Assembly (NCBI GenBank): GCA_030705695.1
Contig: JAUZPX010000001.1
Location: 1 to 53,467 of the forward strand
Length of the DNA stretch: 53,467 bases
Direction: 5' to 3'
From: Bacillota bacterium
GTDB lineage: Bacteria > Bacillota > Clostridia > Oscillospirales > Acutalibacteraceae
Positions 1 to 8,814 of this stretch are shown here, piece by piece. The translations under genes were made by a program, and so were the position numbers. Below the pieces are notes generated by a model, which did not search any database, had not been told where the DNA came from, and was given only the letters and a program-made list of their open reading frames with translations. Within the stretch, counting starts at the first letter, position 1; the number at the start of each line of letters is the position of its first letter.

Positions 1-1005
1 CTTGTCAACCATTTCTGCAAGACTGTCATTGGTTAGATCTTTTTCTTCAATTATCAAAGCTGCTTCCTCGATAACCATTGCCATTGCATTATGAAATTGA
101 TGATTTTCCGCAACATTAGGCGACGGAATAAGGATAGACGGCTTCCCCGCTGCCTGAAGTTCGCTGAGTGTAATAGCTCCGGCACGAGAAATAACGATGT
201 CGGCAGCCGCCAAACAGGTAGACATATTGTTTATATACTCACGTATATCAAGATTTTTGCAGGACTGCAAATCAATACCGTTTTCTTTTAGTTCCTCTGG
301 AAACCATTTGCCGTATTGCCCGTATGCATGAATGTGCTGGTATTTTTGATCTTTGCCGCTGCGAATTATCAGCCCAAGCATTGCCTCGTTAAACTTCCGT
401 GCACCTAGACTTCCCCCAAATGACAAAATCAATGGGCGGTCGTCAAGCTGTAAAAGTTCACGTGCCTTACCTTTGTCTCCAAAAATAATCTCGCTTCGCA
501 CTGGATTACCGGTAATTACACAGCTACAGTTTTCGGGCAAAAACTTTTTAGCCGCTGGAACTGCAAGCATTATCTTCTTTACATATTTTGCAAGCATTTT
601 TGTTGTAATTCCCGGATAAGCGTTTTGCTCAAGAATTACAGTGGGAATGCCCATCCTTGCTGCTGCTCGAATGACAGGTCCGCTTACATAACCACCTGTA
701 CCAACGCAGATATCCGGCTTAAATTCCGATATAATCTTCTTTGCCTCGGCGCTAGAAGAAAACATTCTTTTTACCGTTACAATATTATCTTTAATTGCTT
801 TAGGTTTAAAACTGCGTTTAAATCCGCTTATTGTAATGCTTTTAAATAAATAGCCAGAGGGAGGAACCAAACGTTCTTCCATACCGCCTTTGCCGCCCAC
901 GTAAAGTATCTGAGCGTCATGTTCTTTACTTTTAATAAAACCGGCAACAGCAAGTGCAGGATTTATATGTCCGCCTGTTCCGCCGCCAGTAAATAAAACT
1001 TTCAT
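1..1005 (-). CDS. murG: MurG, undecaprenyl-PP-MurNAc-pentapeptide GlcNAc transferase (C-terminus cut by window edge)
   Basis: Adds GlcNAc to lipid I to form lipid II on the inner face of the membrane. The reverse strand from 1005 is open to base 1 (335 codons) and begins MKVLFTGGGTGGHINPALAV, the glycine-rich N-terminal loop of the MurG/GT28 family. A second family signature, SFGGSLGARKFNE, lies in the middle, and a UDP-GlcNAc-binding region (SRAGAITLSELQAAGKPSILIPSP) follows. About 25-30 C-terminal residues are expected outside the window. It lies downstream of ftsW, as in most dcw clusters. Start ATG at 1005. Confidence 0.96.
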   Translation of the reverse strand, partial: MKVLFTGGGTGGHINPALAVAGFIKSKEHDAQILYVGGKGGMEERLVPPSGYLFKSITISGFKRSFKPKAIKDNIVTVKRMFSSSAEAKKIISEFKPDICVGTGGYVSGPVIRAAARMGIPTVILEQNAYPGITTKMLAKYVKKIMLAVPAAKKFLPENCSCVITGNPVRSEIIFGDKGKARELLQLDDRPLILSFGGSLGARKFNEAMLGLIIRSGKDQKYQHIHAYGQYGKWFPEELKENGIDLQSCKNLDIREYINNMSTCLAAADIVISRAGAITLSELQAAGKPSILIPSPNVAENHQFHNAMAMVIEEAALIIEEKDLTNDSLAEMVDK

Positions 1006-1078
1006 TAAAATATCATCTGCCTTTCCGACCCGAAAAATAATATCAATTGCATTATACCGAGCCAGTCGGATTTTCTTG

Positions 1079-2353
1079 TTACGTTTTTTCTATATTTGCA
1101 TTTCTTGATATCGACAATATAATTCCCATTTGTACAAGCAGCATTAAAAGCGAGCTGCCTCCTGAACTGAAAAATGGAAGACTTATACCTGTGTTTGGAA
1201 GAAAGTCTGTAATAACAAAAATATTTAGTACGACTTGAAGCCCTACCTGAGCGGTCAAACCCATACCTAAGAGTGCTCCGAATTTATCTTTTGCACGCAT
1301 CGACATTGTAATTCCACGCCAAACAAGCAAACCGAAAACTCCAAGAATAATGATTGCTCCGATAAAACCAAGCTCTTCAACAACAATTGCAAACACGAAA
1401 TCGTTTTGTGGTTCAGGTAAAAATAGAAATTTCTGACGTGACTGTCCGAGTCCCAAACCCCAGAAACCACCCGAACCTATAGCATACAGTGAATTTCTGG
1501 TTTGCCATGTAGTTTGCCACATCTGGTTGGTTGTGTAGGTAAGAGCCTGACCCCAACCGTCCATACGTTCCATGGCATATCCAAGTTTGTTAGTAATCAA
1601 AAGCACAAAAAACACGACTAAAACACCGGCTAAAGCCATTACAAACCAGCGTAGCTTTGTTCCGTACAAGTACATCATAACAGCTGTTAATAGCGTCATG
1701 ATAACAATACCTGAAAAGTGAGGCTCTAACGCCAGAAGTCCGACAGTAGGAACCAATACGGCAAGCGCAGGAAAAACTCCGTAACGGAATGTGCTTGTCT
1801 TATCAAAATATTTTGCTCCCCAATGAGCAAAGAAAAGTATTAGCGCAAATTTTGTAAATTCAGAAGCCTGAAACGTAAACTGCCCCAGATTTATCCATCT
1901 TTTAACCTCTGAATTGCCTGGCCAAAATAAAACGGCTATCAATAATATAAATGATAAGCCAAGGATAGGCATGGCTAATTTGTGAAAGAAATGGTAATCG
2001 AAATATGATATCGCAATCATTGCAATAATTCCGAAAACAGCAAAAATTAACTGACGTTTTAGGTAATAGTAGCTGTCTCCCGTAGTATAGTAAGAGACAG
2101 GTGCACTAGCAGAAAACATCATTATAAGCCCTATGGTTACAAGAATCAGCACTAAAAGGCAAAAAGGAAGGTCAAGCCCCAGGCGTATTGAAAACATTTT
2201 AAATCTCATCTGAGTTTTGCTTAATCTTTTAGATACTTTTCCTGAAAACGCACTTTGAGGAGGTGTTTGAGGTAACCGCCTGTTCACAGTTCGGCCTTGA
2301 GAATTCTGAACGGAACTTCCACTATGTAAACTATAGTTGTTTCTTTCCGGCAC
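1079..2353 (-). CDS. ftsW: FtsW/SpoVE-type SEDS peptidoglycan glycosyltransferase
   Basis: Polymerises lipid II glycan strands together with a class B PBP at the septum (FtsW) or in the spore cortex (SpoVE). The protein has about ten hydrophobic segments, the SEDS signature around LPEPQNDFVFAIVVEELGF, and the C-terminal block LPNTGISLPFFSSGGSSLLM. I chose the GTG at 2353 because GGAGAGGGGG lies 6 bases upstream; this gives 424 aa. The reading frame is open to an ATG at 2410, but that codon has no ribosome binding site. About 60 polar residues precede the first membrane segment, a longer cytosolic tail than usual. murD, normally between mraY and ftsW, is missing. FtsW and SpoVE cannot be told apart by eye. 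Confidence 0.93.
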   Translation of the reverse strand: MPERNNYSLHSGSSVQNSQGRTVNRRLPQTPPQSAFSGKVSKRLSKTQMRFKMFSIRLGLDLPFCLLVLILVTIGLIMMFSASAPVSYYTTGDSYYYLKRQLIFAVFGIIAMIAISYFDYHFFHKLAMPILGLSFILLIAVLFWPGNSEVKRWINLGQFTFQASEFTKFALILFFAHWGAKYFDKTSTFRYGVFPALAVLVPTVGLLALEPHFSGIVIMTLLTAVMMYLYGTKLRWFVMALAGVLVVFFVLLITNKLGYAMERMDGWGQALTYTTNQMWQTTWQTRNSLYAIGSGGFWGLGLGQSRQKFLFLPEPQNDFVFAIVVEELGFIGAIIILGVFGLLVWRGITMSMRAKDKFGALLGMGLTAQVGLQVVLNIFVITDFLPNTGISLPFFSSGGSSLLMLLVQMGIILSISRNANIEKT

Positions 2354-2429
2354 AGTATTCCCCCTCTCCGCAATTAATAAAGTTATGTTAGAGACGACTG
2401 TTCGCCCCATTTAATTATAAGAATTTTAC

Positions 2430-3464
2430 TTATAATTTATAGTGACCGCCAAATAAAACAATCAGAAACGACGCTATACCCATTACGACAGTAATCATGC
2501 TGAATACAACGGTAACTTTGATTTCCGACCAACCCTTAAGTTCAAAGTGATGATGAATAGGGCTCATCTTAAACAAGCGTTTGCCCTTTGTTGCTTTAAA
2601 ATACAATACTTGTAAAATTACCGAAAACATCTCCATAAGATATACAAGACCAAGCGGTAAAAGCAAAATCGGCATTCTTACCGAAAAAGCCAGCGCACAA
2701 ACGGCACCGCCTAAGAACAGCGAGCCTGTATCGCCCATAAAAACCTTAGCAGGATGGAAATTCCACATAAGGAATCCAAGGCAAGCACCTGCCAGAGCAG
2801 CTGCGCTTATTGCAGCACCCATAGATTGCATTAACCCTGCAATCAACATAAAGAACAGCGCAAAGAAGAAAGTAACCGATCCCAAAAGCCCATCTACGCC
2901 ATCGGTTAAATTAACTGCGTTGACAAGGCCTACAATTAAAAAGATACTAATAATCCAGTAGAAAATTCCTATATCAACATTTCCGATAAAAGGAATAATT
3001 GTATCTGTCCCTTTGCCGAAAAAATACTGTGCAACAAGATATCCTCCGGCAACAATGAATTGAAATATAAGCTTCTGCGTTCCTGTCAACCCGAGATTGC
3101 GCTTTTTCACTACTTTTATATAATCGTCGACAAATCCGATTGCCCCGAATAAAGCCGCCATTAAAATTCCTGTAACTATCTGAATCTGTTGCTGCATTTG
3201 TGCAGATTGAGAAAAATTCAATCCTCCGTAAGAGTAAATAAAATAGGCAGAACTTACACCGCAGATAGTGATAACTGAACCGATAATAAACATCAGTCCG
3301 CCCATTACAGGTGTTCCTTGTTTGCTTTGATGCCATTTTGGTCCTATTTCTCTGATTGTTTGCCCAAAATTTAATTTCCGCAAAAACGGAACAAGCCACT
3401 TACCTAAAAGTGCAGTTATTATAAATGCTGCTACGGCCGCAATAACCGTCCACATTCTATCCAT
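2430..3464 (-). CDS. mraY: MraY, phospho-MurNAc-pentapeptide transferase
   Basis: Transfers phospho-MurNAc-pentapeptide from UDP to undecaprenyl phosphate, making lipid I in the membrane. At 344 aa it has normal length and many hydrophobic helices. Family motifs are present: GPKWHQSKQGTPVMGG near the N-terminus, the catalytic Asp pair in FVDDYIKV, NAVNLTDGVDGL, NFHPAKVFMGDTGSL, and the HHHFELKGWSE histidine motif near the C-terminus. The start ATG at 3464 follows GAGAGGAT. It is co-directional with the flanking dcw genes. Confidence 0.97.
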   Translation of the reverse strand: MDRMWTVIAAVAAFIITALLGKWLVPFLRKLNFGQTIREIGPKWHQSKQGTPVMGGLMFIIGSVITICGVSSAYFIYSYGGLNFSQSAQMQQQIQIVTGILMAALFGAIGFVDDYIKVVKKRNLGLTGTQKLIFQFIVAGGYLVAQYFFGKGTDTIIPFIGNVDIGIFYWIISIFLIVGLVNAVNLTDGVDGLLGSVTFFFALFFMLIAGLMQSMGAAISAAALAGACLGFLMWNFHPAKVFMGDTGSLFLGGAVCALAFSVRMPILLLPLGLVYLMEMFSVILQVLYFKATKGKRLFKMSPIHHHFELKGWSEIKVTVVFSMITVVMGIASFLIVLFGGHYKL

Positions 3465-3535
3465 TATTTTATCCTCTCGCTTAAAATTGTAATATGTACT
3501 TTCCTTACATGCAACTGCAAAGATTTTCCAATAAA

Positions 3536-4096
3536 TTATATTGCATTTATTCCGTCTATCATATCACTCATTGAAACTCCTGAAATAAGTAAAGCCCCTG
3601 CAATTGCAAGTGTTGTATCTACTGTCAGGCGGCTATCTCTGGGAATACGAATTCTTCCTATTATCCCTGTGCCAAGAATCTCGAATTTAAGCACATCTGA
3701 AAGCTCTTGAATATTTTTAGCAGTAAGATCCGCTTCAATTTCAGATACTGCATATTTTATAACCTCAACATTTTCGGGTAATGCTTCTCTGTTAAACGGG
3801 ATAACAGCCTTATCATATTTATGAAGATCAGACATATAATCAGATTTTGAACTATCAATGATAACAAGCGTTTTATCGTAAATATCCTCAGGTATTTTGG
3901 CATTTTCACCGCAGGTTACTATAAAGCCATCATCATCGTTATACTTTGAAAAATCCAGCAATGAAATATCTCCTGCTGTTTGTGCTTTAAAACCGCAACG
4001 ATTCAAAACAAACGTAAGTGAGTCACAAACAACAGATGAAAACGTCTGTGCACCGCTGACATATATTATTTTTAATTTAGTTTTTATATTAACCAT
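3536..4096 (-). CDS. Mur-ligase-like central-domain protein with a broken P-loop (unrecognised, dcw-embedded)
   Basis: I do not recognise this as a named protein. It has 186 aa and occupies the place where murE and murF normally lie, between the PBP gene and mraY. Its layout resembles a Mur ligase ATPase domain: a start like KVIGVTGTNGKTT appears here as KIIYVSGAQTFSS (residues 9-21), so the Gly-Lys-Thr of the P-loop is gone. A middle part resembles the nucleotide-domain strands, and a C-terminal stretch (about 153-186) resembles the NVYNALAAIAVALELGI helix followed by a short helix ending in DGI. The N-terminal UDP-binding and C-terminal ligase domains are absent. ATG 4096 follows AGAAAGG at a rather long 12-base spacing; a TTG at 4126 is the alternative. 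Catalysis as a ligase looks impossible; a scaffold or regulatory role is inference. Confidence 0.7.
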   Translation of the reverse strand: MVNIKTKLKIIYVSGAQTFSSVVCDSLTFVLNRCGFKAQTAGDISLLDFSKYNDDDGFIVTCGENAKIPEDIYDKTLVIIDSSKSDYMSDLHKYDKAVIPFNREALPENVEVIKYAVSEIEADLTAKNIQELSDVLKFEILGTGIIGRIRIPRDSRLTVDTTLAIAGALLISGVSMSDMIDGINAI

Positions 4097-4138
4097 TTGA
4101 TGCACAAGCCTTTCTATTTTAACCAAACAAACTATTTA

Positions 4139-6400
4139 CTATCTTACAATATCTTCAGAATCATCTGAACTGCTGTTTGCAAAGGAAATGCTAATAACCG
4201 TTCCTGGGCTGACTAAAGTACCCTGCTCTATGTCTTGAGTAACAGAGGTATTTCCGCCCGAGGAACTTGCTCCTGAAATACATACATTTAAATCATACAT
4301 AGAAGCAATTCTGTTTACCTCAGTCATACTAAGCCCCGTAAGTTTCGGTACAGAAACTTGCTCGCCTGCACTCTTTGAATCGGTAAATAGGACGACTGTT
4401 CCGTTCTTCGGAACTGAAGCTCCGCTTTCTGGAATTTGGCGAACAACCTTATCACCTGAGCCTTTCACGATTGATGTCAATCCTGAGTTCTGAATCGAGT
4501 TTTTCGCCTTAGCAACAGAGTCACCGACATAGCTATCTGCTTTAATATCAAGGTTTGACAGCTCTTCAGCAGTATACTGCGGTTCAATATGCAAATATGG
4601 AAGAATTTCCTTCATGCACTGACCAAACACAGGAGCAGCAACCATACTTCCATAATAAGCACCGCTAGTTGGTGTATCGAAATAAACCAGAAGTGCAACT
4701 TGTGGTTTTTCTGCTGGGCAGAATCCGCAGAATGAAGAAATATAGTCTTCAATATCGGGTCCTTGCAAGTGATCTTTCTTTTCTGTTGTACCTGTTTTAC
4801 CAGCTACATGATATCCTGCAACATATCCGTTTCTTGCACCACCTGTCGTTGCATTTGTTTGAAGCATAGAACGGAGCTGAGCGGCAACATCCGATGAAAT
4901 AACCTGACGTTTTACTTTTGGCTCGGTAGCTTTAACCACATTGCCGTTACTGTCTAAAACTTTTGAAACAACATATGGCTGTACCAAATTACCGCCGTTT
5001 GCTACGGAAGAAATGGCTGTTATCAATTGGATAGGTGTAATTGAAAAGTTTTGACCGAAAGAGGCACAAGCCAAGTCGACAGCATCCATATAGCCTTCAG
5101 GCTCATTGTCGTGTTTGAAGAAAATATCTTCGCTTTCGCCGGGCAGGTCAATCCCTGTTTTTTGTGTAAAGCCAAATGCTTGAAAATATTTGTAAAAGCG
5201 AGCCGCCCCGATTGATTTTCCGATAGTCATAAATGCAGGGTTACAAGAATTACAAAGAGCCTTCAAAAAATTTTGTGTCCCATGGCCACTTGTATTCGAA
5301 CAGTGAATAACAACTCCCGGTGCGGGAGATAGCGAACCGGTACAAGTATAGTGCCATTTGTCGTCAACTACTTTTTCTTGCAACGCCATTGATGATGTTA
5401 TGATTTTAAAAACAGACCCCGGGTAGTAAGTATCGCTGATGGCTTTGTTACGCCACTGCTTTAATTGTGCCGCGGCAATTGCATTAGATTGTTGCGCAAC
5501 AGGCAATTTTTTGATTGCGGAAGCCGTAGCAGAGTCTGCAATATCAAAAGGATGGTTCGGATCAAATCCGCCCTCAACAGCCATGCCCAAAATAGCCCCT
5601 GTATTTACATTCATCATAATGGCAACGGCTCTGTTAATAACTTTATCTTTAACGATTTCTTGCTGTACGTATTTTTCAAGAATATGCTGAATTGTCTCGT
5701 CAATTGTCAAAACAACGCTATCGCCCTGCTGTGCAGGAACAAGCTGTTCGTAATTATAAGGCATATCCATTCCATTGGCGTTTTTAGCCGTTATAATCCT
5801 ACCGGATTTCCCTGTTAAATAATCGTTGTACTGATACTCAACACCTGCAAGACCTTGATCGTCACTGCCTGTAAAACCAAGTACTGCCGAAGCAAAATTC
5901 CCATATGGGTAATATCTCTTATAGTCTTGAATTAATTCAATTACATTACTAATTCCGTCTTCTTTTTCAATCTTATCTATAAATTTAAGTATTTTGTCTC
6001 TGGCATCGCTTTCAATTCTTCGTTTTACTATTTCAAAATAGTTATTTTTCTTTGCATGAGCCAAAACATCGGCAACGCTCATGCCAAGAATAGGAGCCAA
6101 TCCATCGGCGACAATTTGCCTTTGGGTGTCGTTTTTAAAATAGGCAGGTGCGAAAACAACCTGCCACACAGTAGCGCTTTGAGCTAAAACTTTGCCGTTA
6201 GTATCATAGATGGTTCCACGGCACGCACTTATGGTTGTGTCTTTTAACTGCTGCTCTACGGCTTTTTCACTTAGAACACTTCCTTGTGCAAGAGACAAGT
6301 AACCAAGCCGACAGATTGCCGCACCAAATCCCGTAACAAGGATAATGCTTAATAAAATTGCTGCTCTTTGTCTGAAACGCTGCTTGTTTCCTTTTGCCAT
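4139..6400 (-). CDS. spoVD: Class B penicillin-binding protein with two PASTA domains (SpoVD/FtsI type)
   Basis: A transpeptidase that crosslinks peptidoglycan at the septum or in the spore cortex, outside the cell and anchored by one N-terminal helix (about residues 13-33). The PBP dimerisation region begins near RGTIYDTNGKVLA (61-73). Catalytic motifs are S329-x-x-K332 (PGSVFK), S385-C-N387 and K535-T-G (VAGKTGTTE). Two PASTA repeats follow; the second begins VPKLTGLSMTEVNRIA. At 753 aa it fits SpoVD or a PASTA-bearing PBP2b. It lies after ftsL in the dcw cluster and is the only transpeptidase there, so it could serve division, sporulation or both. ATG at 6400 is preceded by AGAGGC. Confidence 0.93.
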   Translation of the reverse strand: MAKGNKQRFRQRAAILLSIILVTGFGAAICRLGYLSLAQGSVLSEKAVEQQLKDTTISACRGTIYDTNGKVLAQSATVWQVVFAPAYFKNDTQRQIVADGLAPILGMSVADVLAHAKKNNYFEIVKRRIESDARDKILKFIDKIEKEDGISNVIELIQDYKRYYPYGNFASAVLGFTGSDDQGLAGVEYQYNDYLTGKSGRIITAKNANGMDMPYNYEQLVPAQQGDSVVLTIDETIQHILEKYVQQEIVKDKVINRAVAIMMNVNTGAILGMAVEGGFDPNHPFDIADSATASAIKKLPVAQQSNAIAAAQLKQWRNKAISDTYYPGSVFKIITSSMALQEKVVDDKWHYTCTGSLSPAPGVVIHCSNTSGHGTQNFLKALCNSCNPAFMTIGKSIGAARFYKYFQAFGFTQKTGIDLPGESEDIFFKHDNEPEGYMDAVDLACASFGQNFSITPIQLITAISSVANGGNLVQPYVVSKVLDSNGNVVKATEPKVKRQVISSDVAAQLRSMLQTNATTGGARNGYVAGYHVAGKTGTTEKKDHLQGPDIEDYISSFCGFCPAEKPQVALLVYFDTPTSGAYYGSMVAAPVFGQCMKEILPYLHIEPQYTAEELSNLDIKADSYVGDSVAKAKNSIQNSGLTSIVKGSGDKVVRQIPESGASVPKNGTVVLFTDSKSAGEQVSVPKLTGLSMTEVNRIASMYDLNVCISGASSSGGNTSVTQDIEQGTLVSPGTVISISFANSSSDDSEDIVR

Positions 6401-6512
6401 ATTAAGCGGGTGCCTCTTTTCTTTGATTACTTTATGTGCAAAACGAGAGCTAAGATATTATCATCTCAACTCTCTTTTGTTCCCATACATACTTATTACA
6501 AAGCAATTGCGG

Positions 6513-7025
6513 TTATGACCAAAAACTATCAATCGCTTTTTTTAGGGTTTCAAAAAAACCATCGGGCTTTTTATCTACAACCTCCGCCTTGTCACCATGG
6601 GACAAGCTGATGAATTCCTTTTGATAGTTTTGCGCCTGACTCATTCCGAGTTTATCGCTTGCGTATTTTTCGATTACTGATGTGGAGTATTTTGATTCAA
6701 GTTTCATCTTTGTTTGTGTATAAAGGCTTTGATCGTCGCTTAAAACTTTTTGTGCGGAATCGATTTTTGCATTAATTTCCGTTAGCTGTGCCTGACCTTG
6801 AACAATTGAGCCTACGACTGCCGTAATAATAATCGCACAGAAAAAACCTACAAACAGTTTTACAGGGTTATGATGCCTGCGCTGTATTTTTTCAAGTTTT
6901 TCTTTCGGAAGCTTAATGATTTCGCCTTTTTTATTAGGTCGTGCGGACGGATTCTTTTTGGGACTTGCCGGAACGGCACTGCTTTCAAACAGCGAAAGAT
7001 CATACATTCTTTCAGTTGATGCCAT
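6513..7025 (-). CDS. ftsL: FtsL-like septum protein
   Basis: A bitopic division protein that joins DivIB/FtsQ and DivIC/FtsB and activates the FtsW-PBP pair. The 170 aa comprise a basic cytosolic N-terminus (residues 1-55, with KKNPSARPNKKGE), one membrane helix (about 56-75, KLFVGFFCAIIITAVVGSIV), and an extracytoplasmic coiled coil starting QLTEINAKIDSAQKVL. The family is poorly conserved, so the name rests on this topology plus the position between rsmH and the PBP gene. The start has a strong site (GGGGGAG, 4 bases before ATG). Confidence 0.85.
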   Translation of the reverse strand: MASTERMYDLSLFESSAVPASPKKNPSARPNKKGEIIKLPKEKLEKIQRRHHNPVKLFVGFFCAIIITAVVGSIVQGQAQLTEINAKIDSAQKVLSDDQSLYTQTKMKLESKYSTSVIEKYASDKLGMSQAQNYQKEFISLSHGDKAEVVDKKPDGFFETLKKAIDSFWS

Positions 7026-7096
7026 TATGCTCCCCCATTTCCAAATCGTCTAACCAAGTGTCAGACAAATAAAAGCAATTACGCTTCATTGCGTTT

Positions 7097-8026
7097 TTAT
7101 TCGTTTTTTATTTTCTCGCATACCCTTAGTTTTGCACTGCGGCTTCTGGAATTTTCCTCAAGCTCCTGCTCTGAAGCCTCAAGTGGTTTACGGTTAACTA
7201 GTTTTGCTCTCGGTGTCTTTCCGCATACGCAAATTGGAAAATCCGCCGGGCAAGTACAGCCTGTACACCACTGAGCCATACGCTGCTTCACCATTCTGTC
7301 CTCAAGTGAATGAAAAGTGATGACCGCCAGCCTGCCGCCGACATTCAAAAGATTAAAGGCTTTGTCAAGCCCTTCTGACAAACTGTCCAGTTCGCCATTA
7401 ACGGCAATTCGTAATGCCTGAAATGTTTTTCGTGCAGGATGACCTTCTCGTCTTACACGCTGCGGAACGGCTGTTTTAATAATTTCCGCCAATTGAAATG
7501 TCGTTTCGATTTTTTGATTTTCACGGTTTTTTACTATCGCATTAGCAATACTGCCTGCATATTTTTCTTCGCCGTAATTGCGAATGATATTAACTAATTC
7601 AAAATAGGAAAGTGAATTTACCATATCGGCTGCTGAAATGCCATCTTGACTCATCCGCATATCAAGCGGAGCATCTTTATGAAATGAAAATCCACGATCT
7701 GCTTCGTCAAGCTGATGAGATGAAACTCCGATGTCCAGAAGCACTCCGTCAACTTTTTCAATTCCAACTGAATCGAGTAGCTTGTCCATATTTTTAAAAT
7801 TACCTTGAACGACTGTTGCTTTACTTTTTGGCAGCCGTTCCTGCAAAATTTTAATTGCATCAGGGTCTTGATCAATACAAATTAGTTTTCCTGTTGTGAG
7901 CTTTTCGACAATTACCTTTGAATGACCTCCGCCGCCTGCCGTGCCGTCAACATAAATTCCGCTTGGAATAATGTGAAGTCCTTCTATTGTCTCTTTAAGG
8001 AGCACAGGGATATGAGAAAATTCCAC
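7097..8026 (-). CDS. rsmH: RsmH (MraW), 16S rRNA m4C1402 N4-methyltransferase
   Basis: Methylates N4 of C1402 in the ribosomal P site using S-adenosylmethionine. The 309-aa protein begins MEFSHIPVLLKETIEGL and has the SAM loop VDGTAGGGGHS, followed by LDIGVSSHQLDEADRGFSF, NYGEEKYAGSIANAIV, and ITFHSLEDRMVKQRM, all characteristic of the family. It starts at a GTG (8026) with GGGGAG 5 bases upstream. It is the second gene of the dcw operon, directly after mraZ. Confidence 0.97.
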   Translation of the reverse strand: MEFSHIPVLLKETIEGLHIIPSGIYVDGTAGGGGHSKVIVEKLTTGKLICIDQDPDAIKILQERLPKSKATVVQGNFKNMDKLLDSVGIEKVDGVLLDIGVSSHQLDEADRGFSFHKDAPLDMRMSQDGISAADMVNSLSYFELVNIIRNYGEEKYAGSIANAIVKNRENQKIETTFQLAEIIKTAVPQRVRREGHPARKTFQALRIAVNGELDSLSEGLDKAFNLLNVGGRLAVITFHSLEDRMVKQRMAQWCTGCTCPADFPICVCGKTPRAKLVNRKPLEASEQELEENSRSRSAKLRVCEKIKNE

Positions 8027-8094
8027 CTTGTCTCCCCTTCTTCATATGCTTTATATATTTAAGTTTAAGATTTTTTAATGCTTGTCCAAATTTA

Positions 8095-8514
8095 TCATAG
8101 TTCAAGTAAGCTCATAGCCTCGAGCATTGGATCTTCCGGTTGCTCTTTAAATTTGCTGTCCCAAGTTGCGGCATCCCAAATTTCAGCACGTTCGCCTGAA
8201 CCAATAATATAAACCTCTTTTTCAAGATGTGCATATTGCCTTAGCGGTTCAGGAATTGAAATTCGTCCTTGAGCATTAGGCTCTACTTCAGCTGCTCCCG
8301 AAAAGAAAATACGTTGCAGCCATCTTGCCTTTGAAATAGGCATGGCGCAAATTTTTTCTTTAAGTTTGTTCCATTGATCACACGAAAGAATAAACAAACA
8401 TCCGTCAGTTCCCTGAGTGATATAGCAAAGCTCGCCAAAATCCTCTCGGAATGATGACGGAATAATCACTCTGCCTTTGGCATCAATATTATGTTGGTGT
8501 TTTCCAATTAACAT
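8095..8514 (-). CDS. mraZ: MraZ, transcriptional regulator of the dcw operon
   Basis: A DNA-binding protein with two AbrB-like half domains that binds direct repeats at its own promoter and modulates the division operon. The 139 aa start MLIGKHQHNIDAKGRVIIPSSFRE, and the second half contains VEPNAQGRISIPEPLRQYA, which are the two family repeats. I preferred the ATG at 8514 because it begins the conserved domain; an upstream in-frame start at 8529 would add five residues. The adjacent operator and promoter support autoregulation. Confidence 0.96.
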   Translation of the reverse strand: MLIGKHQHNIDAKGRVIIPSSFREDFGELCYITQGTDGCLFILSCDQWNKLKEKICAMPISKARWLQRIFFSGAAEVEPNAQGRISIPEPLRQYAHLEKEVYIIGSGERAEIWDAATWDSKFKEQPEDPMLEAMSLLEL

Positions 8515-8540
8515 TTGACACACCCACACTCAAAAACGAT

Positions 8541-8590
8541 TTTTCGTGCTCCTTTGTGACACTTTGTGCTACATCGTGCCACTTTGTTGT
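8541..8590 (-). promoter_or_regulatory. MraZ operator: five 10-bp direct repeats
   Basis: On the plus strand five successive 10-mers match ACTTTGTGCT with small variation: TTTTCGTGCT, CCTTTGTGAC, ACTTTGTGCT, ACATCGTGCC, ACTTTGTTGT. In transcription direction the core reads AGCACAAAGT. MraZ proteins of other bacteria are known to bind tandem repeats with 10-bp spacing, so that the ring contacts one DNA face. The array begins four bases after the -10 box and would cover the transcription start, so repression is the expected mode. Confidence 0.85.
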
Positions 8591-8594
8591 CATA

Positions 8595-8623
8595 ATTATA
8601 TTCCTTTGATTCAAAAAATGCAA
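8595..8623 (-). promoter_or_regulatory. dcw operon promoter (sigma-A type)
   Basis: Reading the minus strand, TTGCAT (8618-8623) and TATAAT (8595-8600) are separated by exactly 17 bases. It lies just upstream of the MraZ repeat array and 80 bases before the mraZ start codon. Confidence 0.85.
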
Positions 8624-8679
8624 GATATATTTTCATTTAAAAAATTAACATAAAAGCGTGAAAATCGGCTAAAAAAAGC

Positions 8680-8720
8680 AAAAAAATAGCACGGACACAT
8701 TTGATAGTGTTACCGTGCTA
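8680..8720 (-). terminator. Rho-independent terminator after the uvrC-rsmD-coaD-coiled-coil operon
   Basis: On the minus strand TAGCACGG (8713-8720) pairs with CCGTGCTA (8687-8694), followed by a run of seven T (8680-8686). It separates the upstream operon from the mraZ promoter. Confidence 0.8.
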
Positions 8721-8814
8721 AATCATCTACAATATATTGTACTATGCAAGATTAAAATAATTTTTTAATAAAAATATTAAATTTTTGTTACTATTGCCGA
8801 AAGATAAGACGAAA

